50,879 nt of DNA from Bacillota bacterium (GCA_023409755.1 JAEYRA010000138.1:1-50879), one strand, 5' to 3'. Numbered from the stretch's first letter, positions 25,654 to 35,518 are shown. Notes: a model not told the origin generated them from the sequence alone. Numbers and translations are program-made.

Positions 25654-27057
25654 ATGGAACTGCGGTTGACCGAACAGAAAAAAGTACACTTCATTGGCAT
25701 TGGCGGCATTAGCATGAGCGGCCTTGCACAGATATTGATGACTTGGGGCATCCCGGTCTCCGGCTCCGACCGCAGCGGCTCCCCCACCCTCGACCACCTG
25801 CAGGCCCTGGGAGCGCAGGTGTTTGTGGGCCACCGCGCCGGCCAGCACGAAGGTGCCAGCCTCGTCGTCTACACCGCGGCCATCGCCGCTGACAACCCCG
25901 AACTCGTGGCCGCCCAGGCCGCCGGCGTACAGACCATCCGGCGGGACGAGCTGCTGGGGGCAATTATCCGGCAGTACCGGGTATCGGTGGGCGTGGCCGG
26001 CATGCATGGCAAAAGCACCTGCACCTCCATGCTCTCCACCATCATGGTGGGGTGCCAGAAGAACCCAACCATCCACATTGGCGCGGTGCTGTCCAACATC
26101 GGCGGCTCCGTGTTGGTGGGAGGCACCGATTACTTCATCACCGAAGCCGACGAATACAAGGAGAGCTTCCTGAAGTTCCCACCGACGGTAGCGGTGCTGC
26201 TGAACATCGACGAGGACCACCTCGACTATTACCGCGACCTCGCGCACATTGAGAACGCCTTCCGCACGTTCGTGGCCAAGCTGCCCGCCGAAGGCGGGTG
26301 TCTGGTGAACGGCGACGACCCGCTTGCGCTGGCCATTGGCCGCGAGGCTCCCTGCCCCTGCCACACCTTCGGCATGGGTGAAGGGTTGGATTGGCACGCT
26401 GCCGACATTGCCGTGCAGGCCGACGGCTCGCATACGTTTACACTGTGGCACGGCGGCAAGGCCGTCTGCCCGGTGCGCCTGCGGGTGCCCGGCCGGCACA
26501 ACGTCTACAACGCTCTCGCAGCCATCGCCGCGGCCCAGGCCTGCGGGGTTGCCCCCGCCGATGCCGCCCTGGCGCTGGAGGGTTACACCGGCGCCGACCG
26601 CCGCTTCCAGAAGGTGGGCGAAGTCGCCGGCGTCACCGTCTACCACGATTATGCCCACCACCCCGCTGAAGTGAGAGCAACGCTGGAGGCCGCAGCTCTG
26701 TTGCCCCACCGAAAGCTCCATTGCCTCTTCCAGCCCCACACCTACACCCGCACCAAGACGCTGTTCGGGCCGTTCACCCAGGCGTTTGACGCCGCCGACG
26801 ACCTCGTACTCATTGACATCTATGCCGCGCGGGAGCAGGACCCCGGCGACATCAGCTCCCAGATGCTGGGCGACGCCATCAACGAAAAAAGCGGCCGGGC
26901 GTTCGCCCGGTATGCGCCGGACTTTGCCACGGCCGCGGCCCTGCTGGCCGAACGGTGCCAACCCGGCGACGTTGTGCTGACCCTGGGCGCCGGCAGTGTG
27001 GAGCAGGCCTCTCCCTTCATTCTGGAGGCTATTTCGAAAGGAAGCGGTAGAGCATAG
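25654..27057 (+). CDS. murC: UDP-N-acetylmuramate--L-alanine ligase
   Basis: 467 aa. N-terminal HFIGIGGISMSGLAQIL, the ATP loop GMHGKSTCTSML, central EADEYKESFLKF and NIDEDHLDYY, and C-terminal YDYAHHPAEVRATL-type block (HDYAHHPAEV). It adds L-Ala to UDP-MurNAc in the cytoplasm. CGGAGGA precedes the ATG at 25654; no homology lies further upstream. It is divergent from purR and its 3' end overlaps yabQ by 29 bases on the other strand. Confidence 0.96.
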   Translation: MELRLTEQKKVHFIGIGGISMSGLAQILMTWGIPVSGSDRSGSPTLDHLQALGAQVFVGHRAGQHEGASLVVYTAAIAADNPELVAAQAAGVQTIRRDELLGAIIRQYRVSVGVAGMHGKSTCTSMLSTIMVGCQKNPTIHIGAVLSNIGGSVLVGGTDYFITEADEYKESFLKFPPTVAVLLNIDEDHLDYYRDLAHIENAFRTFVAKLPAEGGCLVNGDDPLALAIGREAPCPCHTFGMGEGLDWHAADIAVQADGSHTFTLWHGGKAVCPVRLRVPGRHNVYNALAAIAAAQACGVAPADAALALEGYTGADRRFQKVGEVAGVTVYHDYAHHPAEVRATLEAAALLPHRKLHCLFQPHTYTRTKTLFGPFTQAFDAADDLVLIDIYAAREQDPGDISSQMLGDAINEKSGRAFARYAPDFATAAALLAERCQPGDVVLTLGAGSVEQASPFILEAISKGSGRA

Positions 27058-27406
27058 TCTGCCGGAACCGCGCCAGCACCGCCCGCCACAGGCGCATGAG
27101 CCACCGGAGCGCCGCGTCCAGCAGCCGCCCGGGCCCCAGGGCGTAGAGCGTCGCGCCCAGCGCGAAGCCCAGCACATGGTACACCCGGAACTCCCCCTGC
27201 CCCGCCAGGTAGAGGAAGCCGAAGGCTACCGCCGTGGCCGCCAGCCAATAGAGCAGATCGCTCGCCACCACCCAAAATCCACCGATGTGCAGCATGCGCC
27301 GGGCGACGGTCACAATGTCATAAAGCAGCCCCAGAACGACGCCGCCATAGACCATGAACAGGAACACCCACCCCTGGTTGCTGGTGCCAAAGAGCGCCGG
27401 CCCCAT
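27029..27406 (-). CDS. yabQ: spore cortex biosynthesis protein YabQ
   Basis: 125 aa membrane protein with three or four hydrophobic segments (VFLFMVYGGVVLGLLYDIV, the region around LLYWLAATAVAFGFLYLA, and VYHVLGFALGATLYALG). The pattern GLLYDI...R near the first segment is typical of YabQ. The ATG at 27406 is one base after the yabP stop (TAG-C-ATG). In Bacillus the protein sits in the mother-cell membrane around the forespore and is needed for cortex formation. The start and family rest partly on the yabP neighbour. Confidence 0.85.
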   Translation of the reverse strand: MGPALFGTSNQGWVFLFMVYGGVVLGLLYDIVTVARRMLHIGGFWVVASDLLYWLAATAVAFGFLYLAGQGEFRVYHVLGFALGATLYALGPGRLLDAALRWLMRLWRAVLARFRQTMLYRFLSK

Positions 27407-27407
27407 G

Positions 27408-27695
27408 CTATTTGAACAGCCGCGAGAACAACCCGCCCTGCCGCTCCTCCGTCTCGCCAGAGTAGGCCACGCCGTTGATCTCCCCCTCCACGATGAGCTG
27501 CCCATCCTCCAGGTTGAGGCGGCTGATGTGCAGGTCGTTGCCCGTCAGGGTGATGTAGCCACATTCGGTTTGGAAGTTGATCTCCACGTCGTTGAAGCTG
27601 TCCACGTCCTCCACCCCGGTGGCGATGACGCGCTCACGGTTCTCCATGTGCAAGGTGTGGGCCTTGGTGCTCTTGATGAGCTTTCGGTCTTCCAT
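27408..27695 (-). CDS. yabP: sporulation protein YabP (YabP/YqfC family)
   Basis: 95 aa. Typical features: HTLHMENRERVIATGVEDV, then FNDVEINFQTECGYITLTG and LEDGQLIVEGEINGVAYS. YabP-YabQ pairs are near-universal in spore formers and sigma-E controlled in Bacillus. GAGAGG lies seven bases before the ATG. The upstream 100 bases (27696-27811) are AT-rich and shared with a divergent gene; I cannot identify a clear sigma-E promoter there. Confidence 0.92.
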   Translation of the reverse strand: MEDRKLIKSTKAHTLHMENRERVIATGVEDVDSFNDVEINFQTECGYITLTGNDLHISRLNLEDGQLIVEGEINGVAYSGETEERQGGLFSRLFK

Positions 27696-27811
27696 CGTTC
27701 ATCCTCTCCCGTATCGTTCTTGGTTATCTCTACGCCGTCAAGGGTCAAATATGTCAAACATCCATTGGAATACATATACAGTTCTGTTGACAGACGATGA
27801 AGGAGGAAATC

Positions 27812-28918
27812 ATGGCGAAACGACTGCAGAACATCATGCCCGCTGGCGCGCCATGGGGTGGCCCCGAGTCGGTGAGCCTGCTGTCCTGTTTTGCATCTTT
27901 GGTCTGTGCCATTGAGGGGTTTGATGCACTCAACCCTCTCTACTGCTGCCAGGGACCAGGGCAGTGCAAGGGATGCGGAGAATGCGGCAGCTTCGTGCGG
28001 GAGCAAAAGCAGCATGAACAGGTCTATCACCTTTCCCTGACCCTTTCCGGTCTGGCATGCCTGACGCCCTGGCCCCTGCAACCGCAGAACTGGGACTGGA
28101 GGATCAATAGCCTGCACCGCCCATGGCAAATACTTGACAAGGCCGTCATGGATGAGGCCCTGGAGCGCATGATGCACTTTGCCGGGTACTCGTTTGCCGA
28201 TGTTACAACCAACCTTGCGGAGGTCGTGCATGCCTCCATCGATGCCGGATGGCCGGCGATGGCATACGACACCCACCGCAGCGAATGGTTCCTGATCACG
28301 GGTTACGACGGTTCTGATGCGCTGGACTATGACGGCAACCGCATTGAATTGGGCGGCACTGGGTTGCGCGTGGTGGCTGTGACGGGCCGGCGGACGCGGC
28401 GCGTCGGGTTTGCTGAGGAATTTCAGCACCTGGCCGGCATGCTGCGGGGGGATGCAACCACCACAACGGAGATGGCCATCGGCTGGGCGGCATACGACGC
28501 CGTCGCTGCCTGCCTGGCCGATGAAGCATACTTCCAGCAGGCGAACAGCGACGAGCTGCAGCGGGTGTACGGTTCTCTGCACGCTTGCATTGGGGCACTG
28601 GCAGAAAACCGTTGTTTCGCAGCCATGGCCATGCTGACGGGGTGGACCGGCGTGGCAGACTTGGAGGACATGGATCGCAGCATACTGGCTGTCCTCGGCG
28701 GCTTCTTCATGGAAACGCACAACCAATGCTGGCAGGCCTGGGCAGCCATGGGCGGCAACCACATCTGCGAGCCGGCCAAGCACAGCGAGATGCTGCGAGG
28801 GAGGGACGTGCGCATGGAGTTGCAACGGTTCTTCCAGCGGTTCCGGCGGCACGACGAAGTAGCCGCGCTGCTTCTGGAGGAGGCTGTCAACACGCCCTTC
28901 CTCCGCCCCCAACACTGA
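27812..28918 (+). CDS. hypothetical Cys-rich protein, possibly C39/BtrH-like fold
   Basis: 368 aa from the ATG at 27812 (AAGGAGG five bases upstream). No signal peptide. Cysteines cluster near the N-terminus: C26, C32, C45, C46, C52, C55, C58 (LYCCQGPGQCKGCGEC), a spacing that could bind a metal. The middle, IDAGWPAMAYD...EWFLITGYDG, resembles Clostridia proteins with a papain-like C39/BtrH_N domain, in which Asp/Gly follow ITGYD. The C-terminal half is helical (TTTEMAIGWAAYDAVAACL). The resemblance is from memory, so the function is unassigned. Confidence 0.6.
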   Translation: MAKRLQNIMPAGAPWGGPESVSLLSCFASLVCAIEGFDALNPLYCCQGPGQCKGCGECGSFVREQKQHEQVYHLSLTLSGLACLTPWPLQPQNWDWRINSLHRPWQILDKAVMDEALERMMHFAGYSFADVTTNLAEVVHASIDAGWPAMAYDTHRSEWFLITGYDGSDALDYDGNRIELGGTGLRVVAVTGRRTRRVGFAEEFQHLAGMLRGDATTTTEMAIGWAAYDAVAACLADEAYFQQANSDELQRVYGSLHACIGALAENRCFAAMAMLTGWTGVADLEDMDRSILAVLGGFFMETHNQCWQAWAAMGGNHICEPAKHSEMLRGRDVRMELQRFFQRFRRHDEVAALLLEEAVNTPFLRPQH

Positions 28919-28927
28919 TACGAACGA

Positions 28928-28964
28928 GAAAGCTGCCCGGAGCCTGTGCTCCGGGCAGCTTTTG
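28928..28964. terminator. bidirectional intrinsic terminator
   Basis: Stem AAGCTGCCCGGAG / CTCCGGGCAGCTT with a short loop and TTT after it, between the converging hypothetical gene and hflX. Confidence 0.85.
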
Positions 28965-28982
28965 TACAGAGATTGGCCCCGC

Positions 28983-30779
<1,797 letters not shown>

Positions 30780-30793
30780 CTGTCCTCATTTCC

Positions 30794-30811
30794 TGCCGGT
30801 GTCGCCCGGCA
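30794..30811 (-). promoter_or_regulatory. hairpin between leader ORF and hflX
   Basis: Minus-strand stem TGCCGG-GCGACA-CCGGCA, after the leader stop codon and just before the hflX ribosome binding site (30783-30788). Its loop (GGCGACAC) can instead pair with codons 2-5 of the leader (GTG...CGCC), an arrangement compatible with attenuation. Confidence 0.45.
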
Positions 30812-30824
30812 CGTTTGGTGGGGT

Positions 30825-30857
30825 TCATGCCTGTCGCGAACGCTGGCGCGTCACCAT
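30825..30857 (-). CDS. hflX leader peptide MVTRQRSRQA (candidate)
   Basis: A 10-codon ORF 45 bases upstream of hflX. Its ribosome binding site, AGAAGGAGGTGA, is the best match to the 16S 3' end in this part of the window, with nine bases between AGGAGG and the ATG at 30857. The peptide contains R-Q-R and R-S-R. Such +x+ motifs are where macrolide-bound ribosomes stall in known leaders (established for Erm-type leader peptides). Since hflX homologues give macrolide or lincosamide resistance in Listeria, I infer a stalling leader. Translation is not proven. Confidence 0.6.
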   Translation of the reverse strand: MVTRQRSRQA

Positions 30858-30950
30858 GTCGGGTCACCTCCTTCTGTGGGCTAGCTTTATCGGGACCATT
30901 CCCGCGGCCCGAGAACAGTGTTCCCTGCCGGGCAGCGGCTCAATCGGCCA

Positions 30951-31490
30951 TCAGGCGCGGTCGGTCAGCCACTCATCCTTTAAGATACCATACAGGTAGG
31001 TATCGTTCCAGATGGGATTGCCGTTCGCATCCCGCTTGAAGAATACGTTCTGGCGCAGGTGCCCCTCCCGCCGCATGCCAAGGCGTTCCATCAGCCGCCA
31101 GGAGCGATCGTTCAGCGGATTGCACATGGCGATGATGCGCCGGGCGCCCCAATCCCGAAAGGCGCGGTCTGCCACGGCGCGGGCGGCCTCGGTGGCGAAC
31201 CCATGGCCCTGATGGCGGGCATTGAACACATAACCCAACTCCCAGGTGTCAAAGTCACCTTTCTGGAAGTAGATATTGCCGATGAGCTTGCCGGTGTCCT
31301 TGCGGCAGACGGCAAAGAAGTTCTCATCCCCGGCGCGGCGGGCAGCTTCCCTCTCGGCTTCCTCCCGGGTGTGAGGTTCGTAGGGCTCAAAGAGCACGAC
31401 CTCGGGGTCCGAGAGATATTCGTACAGATCCTCGCTGTCAGCGGCGGTAAAACGCCGGATGACGAGCCGTTCGGTTTCCATTGGTTCCAT
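30951..31490 (-). CDS. GNAT N-acetyltransferase (RimJ-like)
   Basis: 179 aa from the ATG at 31490, which has AAGGAGG four bases upstream. METERLVIRRF opening, WELGYVFNARHQGHGFATEA as the acetyl-CoA loop (RHQGHG), and NDRSWRLMERLGMRREGH match the RimJ/RimL-like GNAT group. Substrates in this group are protein N-termini or small molecules; none can be named. It has its own promoter and is the only gene between it and the hflX leader, so hflX may be partly co-transcribed. Confidence 0.88.
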   Translation of the reverse strand: MEPMETERLVIRRFTAADSEDLYEYLSDPEVVLFEPYEPHTREEAEREAARRAGDENFFAVCRKDTGKLIGNIYFQKGDFDTWELGYVFNARHQGHGFATEAARAVADRAFRDWGARRIIAMCNPLNDRSWRLMERLGMRREGHLRQNVFFKRDANGNPIWNDTYLYGILKDEWLTDRA

Positions 31491-31538
31491 AGGGCCTCCT
31501 TGCCGGGCGGCTACCCCGCCCATACACTCTGTGATGGT

Positions 31539-31567
31539 ATTGTATCGCATGGGCGCGGTTCTGTCGA
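31539..31567 (-). promoter_or_regulatory. sigma-A promoter of the GNAT (and perhaps hflX) unit
   Basis: TCGACA (31562-31567) and TACAAT (31539-31544) on the minus strand with a 17-base spacer. A 6-bp inverted repeat, GGTTCA-7-TGAACC (31570-31588), lies directly upstream of the -35. Confidence 0.65.
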
Positions 31568-31667
31568 AGGGTTCACTTGGTTTGAACCGAATGCTCCGGC
31601 CCGGACATGGGCGGGGTGCAGGAATCAACCCGCTCCAGCCTCCGGGAAGCCCGGCCGGCTGCAAGCA

Positions 31668-31676
31668 TGGTATAAT
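31668..31676 (+). promoter_or_regulatory. extended -10 promoter of the aldo/keto reductase
   Basis: TGGTATAAT, a perfect extended -10, 30 bases before the ATG; no recognisable -35 is needed for this class. Confidence 0.55.
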
Positions 31677-31705
31677 GGAAGCAGCAAACCGCACGGGGGA
31701 ACACC

Positions 31706-32575
31706 ATGAACGAACACATGCGAACCGTCAACGCCAACGGACTGACGCTGCCTGCCCTGGGCCAGGGCGGCTGGAACATCGGCGACGACCCGGCACGGGC
31801 CGCCGGCGAGATCGCCGCGCTGCGGCGGGGGCTGGAGCTGGGGCTGACGCTCATCGACACGGCGGAGATGTACGGCAATGGCCGGTCGGAGGAACTGATT
31901 GCCCGGGCGCTCAAAGGAGTGCGGCGGGAGGATGTGCAGCTCGTCTCCAAGGTGCTGCCCCAGAACGCTGGCCGGCGGCGGGTGGCACAGAGTTGTGAGG
32001 CCTCTCTCAAGCGGCTGGGAACGGACACCCTCGACCTTTACCTGCTGCACTGGCGGGGCAGCGTCCCACTGACGGAGACGGTGGACGCCATGGAGGCACT
32101 GGTGCGCGCGGGTAAGATTCGCCGGTGGGGCGTTTCCAACTTTGACACGGCCGACATGGAGGAACTGTGGCAAACCCCCGGCGGGCAAAACTGCGCCGTC
32201 GATCAGGTGCTCTACCACCTCGGTTCCCGGGGCATCGAGTACGACCTGCTGCCATGGCTCACCGCCCACGGCGTGGCTGCCATGGCCTACTGCCCCCTGG
32301 CCCAGGCCGGCACCCTGCGCCGCACCCACCGGGACTTTGCCACCGACGACACGCTGCGTGCGGTCGCCGCTGCCCATGGTGTCACGGTGATGCAGTTGCT
32401 GCTGGCCTTCACATTGCGGCGTGGGAATGTCATTCCCATCCCCAAGGCAAGCACCCCCGCCCACGTGGAGCAGAACGCGGCGGCGCTGGGGCTCACCCTG
32501 ACCGACGACGAGTGGGCGGCCATCGATCGGGTCTACTGGCCGCCCACGTCAAAGATGCATCTGGACATTGAGTAA
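31706..32575 (+). CDS. aldo/keto reductase
   Basis: 289 aa TIM-barrel oxidoreductase. The catalytic tetrad is visible: Asp and Tyr in IDTAEMYGNG, Lys in LVSKVLPQN, His in LYLLHWRG. The NADPH end has IPIPKASTPAHVEQN. It resembles the YeaE-like subgroup. An ATG three codons further in (MRTVNANG) is also possible. It reduces aldehydes or ketones with NADPH; the natural substrate is unknown. Single-gene unit, converging on the lipoprotein gene with only 12 bases between. Confidence 0.9.
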   Translation: MNEHMRTVNANGLTLPALGQGGWNIGDDPARAAGEIAALRRGLELGLTLIDTAEMYGNGRSEELIARALKGVRREDVQLVSKVLPQNAGRRRVAQSCEASLKRLGTDTLDLYLLHWRGSVPLTETVDAMEALVRAGKIRRWGVSNFDTADMEELWQTPGGQNCAVDQVLYHLGSRGIEYDLLPWLTAHGVAAMAYCPLAQAGTLRRTHRDFATDDTLRAVAAAHGVTVMQLLLAFTLRRGNVIPIPKASTPAHVEQNAAALGLTLTDDEWAAIDRVYWPPTSKMHLDIE

Positions 32576-32587
32576 GCGTCGTCCTGC

Positions 32588-33769
32588 CTACTCGTAATCG
32601 GCCGGGTCGGCGCTGAAGCGAAAGACCTGCCGCTCGCTGCCCATGCGTACCAATTCCCAATAGGGCTTGAGCACAAAGGAACCGTCCTGCGATGCCTGGG
32701 AGCGGTCTGCGGCGTACACCAACCGTGCCGTACCATACAGCGCCTGCGCCCCGCCGGAGGATACCATGGTCCCAATGGTTCCGTCCTTCTCCAGCCGGTC
32801 CAGCAGGCCGTCGAGGGGCAGGATCTTCACCGTGCCTACGCTGTCGCCAATGTCATAGAGGAAGCTGGCAGACAGAGCTGCCACATCCCCCCGCCTTAAG
32901 TCCAGACCGTAGTAGCCTGCATTGTTCCAGTCCCTGGTCGCCACCGTCGCTGTGAAGCCCGGCAGCCCACCCCCACACGAGATGGGCCACCCGTCCACGC
33001 ACTGGGCGAAGGCCAGAGTGGCCACCGGCTCGTCGTTCATGCCATTGGGGCGTACGATTTCGTGTGCCTGCGCGGCGACGGAATCCCCCGGGAACAGCAG
33101 GGACAGCAGCCGCTGGCACTGGCTCTGCGCCTTGTCCCAGTCCCCGGTGTCCACCTGGTAGCGCCAGGGGGCGTTGTTGGCAAAGACCACCGAATAGGCG
33201 TTTCCATTGTCTTGGGCCAGCAACTTCAGCGACTGGTTGTGGTTCTCTGTCACTTGGTACACCGTGCCCACTGGGTAGTAGCGCTCCACATAGCTGGCAT
33301 CTGCTTGCTGCAATGCAACGCCCGAACCAAAAAAGAAAGCATTGGAACTTGCCAGTTTCTCCATGGTGGTCTGGCGGCGCAGTTTTGCCCGGTAACAGGT
33401 CACCTTGCCGTTGGCTGGTACCTGCACATCCACCAGCACACGGACGGACCGTCCCAGCACGGACATCGCTCGGTCGATGTGTGTGGTCTTGATGTTGTCC
33501 CCTGCCCTTACGGCTTTCCCTGTGGGGATTGGCTCCCGTGTGGTGACGGGGAAAGATACCGGCGGATAGCCGGAGGAGAGATCGGTCAGACCGGAGCCCG
33601 GCTCCCCAACCAAAGCGCCGACTGGAGTGGTTGACGGCATGGGTGTCGCTGAGGCAATCACGGGGTCTTCGGTCACCTTGTCCACCGCAGCAACGGTACA
33701 CGCCGAAAGCGCCCCCACCAACAGACACACCGCACCCAACGGCACCAGCCACTTTCCCATTCGACCCAT
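32588..33769 (-). CDS. hypothetical lipoprotein
   Basis: 393 aa from the ATG at 33769, chosen because GGAGG lies nine bases upstream and it gives a proper signal peptide (MGKWLVPLGAVCLLVGALSAC, lipobox ALSAC). After the lipidated Cys comes a Ser/Thr/Pro-rich linker to about residue 70, then a globular region with no domain I recognise. Landmarks are VDVQVPANGKVTCYRAKLRR, DWDKAQSQCQRLLSLLFPGD and GNAYSVVFANN. Longer upstream starts (33838, 33826) would place a charged stretch before the signal. Extracellular, function unknown. Confidence 0.75.
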   Translation of the reverse strand: MGRMGKWLVPLGAVCLLVGALSACTVAAVDKVTEDPVIASATPMPSTTPVGALVGEPGSGLTDLSSGYPPVSFPVTTREPIPTGKAVRAGDNIKTTHIDRAMSVLGRSVRVLVDVQVPANGKVTCYRAKLRRQTTMEKLASSNAFFFGSGVALQQADASYVERYYPVGTVYQVTENHNQSLKLLAQDNGNAYSVVFANNAPWRYQVDTGDWDKAQSQCQRLLSLLFPGDSVAAQAHEIVRPNGMNDEPVATLAFAQCVDGWPISCGGGLPGFTATVATRDWNNAGYYGLDLRRGDVAALSASFLYDIGDSVGTVKILPLDGLLDRLEKDGTIGTMVSSGGAQALYGTARLVYAADRSQASQDGSFVLKPYWELVRMGSERQVFRFSADPADYE

Positions 33770-33953
33770 GCAACCCTGCCTCCGTTTCCCATCCCCGGCC
33801 TCACCGCTGAAGCGCCCCGTACTCATCACTCTTTTCATTGTATATGTGCGTTCTTTCGATTCCCTGACGCGTTTCTTACGGTTTTCTTTCAAATGCCACA
33901 ACGAACGCAAAGCCGACCCATCTCCAGGAATTCCTGCAAAAAAAGAAATAAGT

Positions 33954-33981
33954 TGACAAAGCAGTTCGACCGCAGTAAAAT
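33954..33981 (+). promoter_or_regulatory. sigma-A promoter of the small-ORF unit
   Basis: TTGACA (33954-33959), 16-base spacer, TAAAAT (33976-33981). It drives the 31-codon ORF and then meets a strong terminator before the methyltransferase gene. Confidence 0.75.
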
Positions 33982-34014
33982 GACGGAAATTTACCAACAG
34001 AAAGAGGAAGCGTC

Positions 34015-34110
34015 ATGGCAGCCCAGGTTCGCAAGCCCTTCCATACTGACGCCGTGTCCGGTAACCCGAGTGGTTTCCAGGCTTCCTCCCCCATTGCCCG
34101 GCAATCTTAG
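34015..34110 (+). CDS. 31-aa small ORF, candidate leader peptide
   Basis: ATG at 34015 preceded by AGAGGA at six bases, stop at 34108. The peptide starts MAAQVRKPFHTDAVSG and ends SPIARQS; it has no membrane segment and no homologue I know. It sits between a good promoter and an intrinsic terminator that ends 12 bases before the methyltransferase start. Codons GCT TCC near its end (GGCTTCC) are complementary to GGAAGC in the terminator left arm, so translation could influence termination. Either a leader peptide, a small protein, or a short RNA. Confidence 0.5.
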   Translation: MAAQVRKPFHTDAVSGNPSGFQASSPIARQS

Positions 34111-34134
34111 CGGCAGGCGCAAGGCAGTATTCGG

Positions 34135-34170
34135 CGGATGGAAGCAGAAGCTTCCATCCGTTTTTGTTTG
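34135..34170 (+). terminator. strong intrinsic terminator / attenuator before the methyltransferase
   Basis: Perfect 11-bp stem, CGGATGGAAGC-AGAA-GCTTCCATCCG, followed by TTTTTGTTTG. Only a few bases separate the T run from the AGGAGG of the methyltransferase, so downstream genes need readthrough. Confidence 0.85.
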
Positions 34171-34181
34171 AGGAGGAGAGA

Positions 34182-34985
34182 ATGGACAGCGTGGAGGTCG
34201 TTCGACAATACTACGACGACAATGTGGAGGTGGAATGGAACCGGCTGGTGCGCCACACCGCCGAGTTTGGCATCACCTGCCGGGTGCTGGCACAGCACAT
34301 TCGCCCCGGTGACCGGGTGCTGGACATGGGCGGCGGGCCGGGGCGCTATTCGCTCCACCTGGCTGGACAGGGCTGCGAAGTCACGCTGGCTGACCTGTCA
34401 CCGGGCAATGTGGCCTTCGCCGCGCAGAAGGCCGAGGAGGCCGGCCTGCCCCTGCGCACCCTATGTGCCGACGCCCGCAACCCCACAGGCTTGGAAGGTG
34501 AGACCTTCGACCATGTGCTGCTGATGGGCCCCCTCTACCACCTGACCGAGGAGGAGGACCGCCGGAAGGCGGTGCAGGCCTGCCTCCGGCTGCTGCGGCC
34601 CGGCGGCACACTGTTTGCCGCGTTCATCTCGTCCTACGCCGCGACATGGGACCTCTATGCCCGCTACCCCACCCTCGTGCTGCAGGCTGACCAGCGCAAG
34701 TTCCTCGATCTTCTGGTGCAAGATCAGTCGTACACAGGGCATTCGTTCACCCAGAGTTACTTCATCCGCCCGGCGGATGTGCTGCCGTTCTTTGCCCCCT
34801 TCCCGCTGGAGAAGCTGCGCTTGGTGGGGTGCGAGAGCTTCCTTGCCCTGCGTGACCTGGAGCTTGGCGCCTTGCCGCCGGATGTGCGGGAGGCATGGCT
34901 GGAAGTCGCCGCCGAGGTGTGCGAGCGGGAAGATCTCCTGAGTATGTCAGAGCACTTGCTGTATGTGGGGAGGAAACTGGCATGA
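34182..34985 (+). CDS. class I SAM-dependent methyltransferase
   Basis: 267 aa from the ATG at 34182 (AGGAGG five bases upstream). The SAM-binding motif I is VLDMGGGPGRYS, with the acidic end of strand 2 in VTLADLSP and motif II-like FDHVLLMGPLYHLTEEEDR. It resembles small-molecule methyltransferases of Firmicutes rather than Erm-type rRNA dimethylases. No separate promoter is seen; transcription must pass the terminator at 34135-34170. The ATGA overlap couples it to the acetyltransferase gene that follows. Confidence 0.88.
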   Translation: MDSVEVVRQYYDDNVEVEWNRLVRHTAEFGITCRVLAQHIRPGDRVLDMGGGPGRYSLHLAGQGCEVTLADLSPGNVAFAAQKAEEAGLPLRTLCADARNPTGLEGETFDHVLLMGPLYHLTEEEDRRKAVQACLRLLRPGGTLFAAFISSYAATWDLYARYPTLVLQADQRKFLDLLVQDQSYTGHSFTQSYFIRPADVLPFFAPFPLEKLRLVGCESFLALRDLELGALPPDVREAWLEVAAEVCEREDLLSMSEHLLYVGRKLA

Positions 34986-35518
34986 GCGACATTCGATTGG
35001 TCAACCCCTGTGAGGAATACCTGTCAAGCTACCTGGATGCCTGTTGGGAGTTTCACCATCACGACGTCACACCGATGTTCCTGCATGATCCAGACCTTTA
35101 TGAGCAGTGGCGGCACACGCTGGTGGAAAGGCTGGAAAAGGACCGTCTTGGCATCGACCTGCCAGAGGGCTATGTCCCCGCCAGCACGTTCTGGCTTGTG
35201 GAGGACGGTACATTCGTGGGCATGGGCAACATCCGCCACCGGCTGACCCCGTCGCTGGAGATTTATGGCGGGCACATCGGGTATGCCATCCGCCCCAGCC
35301 GCTGGGGCCAGGGGGTTGGCACGCTGCAGCTGCGTCTGCTGCTGCGGGAGGCTCGCAAGCTCGGCATCGAGCACGCGCTGGTAACCTGCGATGAGAGCAA
35401 CATTGGCTCCGCCCGGGTGATGGAGAAAAACGGCGGCGTGTGGCAGGACACCATTGAGCATCAGCTCGACGGACGGCCGCACCGCACCAAGCGGTACTGG
35501 ATCGATACGAACGTATGA
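34982..35518 (+). CDS. GNAT N-acetyltransferase
   Basis: 178 aa. Acetyl-CoA motif A is YAIRPSRWGQGVGTLQ and motif B is ESNIGSARVMEKNGGVWQD, as in small-molecule GNAT enzymes. The ATG overlaps the methyltransferase stop and GAGGAAA precedes it. A methyltransferase and an acetyltransferase in one unit behind a leader suggests a response to a toxic compound, but the substrate is not visible. Confidence 0.87.
   Translation: MSDIRLVNPCEEYLSSYLDACWEFHHHDVTPMFLHDPDLYEQWRHTLVERLEKDRLGIDLPEGYVPASTFWLVEDGTFVGMGNIRHRLTPSLEIYGGHIGYAIRPSRWGQGVGTLQLRLLLREARKLGIEHALVTCDESNIGSARVMEKNGGVWQDTIEHQLDGRPHRTKRYWIDTNV

Noticed and set aside
25447..27177. Long minus-strand open frame continuing upstream from purR through murC
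   Set aside because: It lies opposite murC, has no ribosome binding site at its far end, and the clean purR start at 25446 has GGGAGG. It is a high-GC antisense frame.
27696..27811. Sigma-E promoter for yabP
   Set aside because: ATATT/CATA-like stretches exist, but none has both boxes at proper spacing.
34015..34110. Erm-type leader peptide
   Set aside because: The downstream methyltransferase lacks features of rRNA dimethylases and the 31-aa peptide has no macrolide-arrest motif, so the specific Erm model is not supported; a generic attenuator stays possible.
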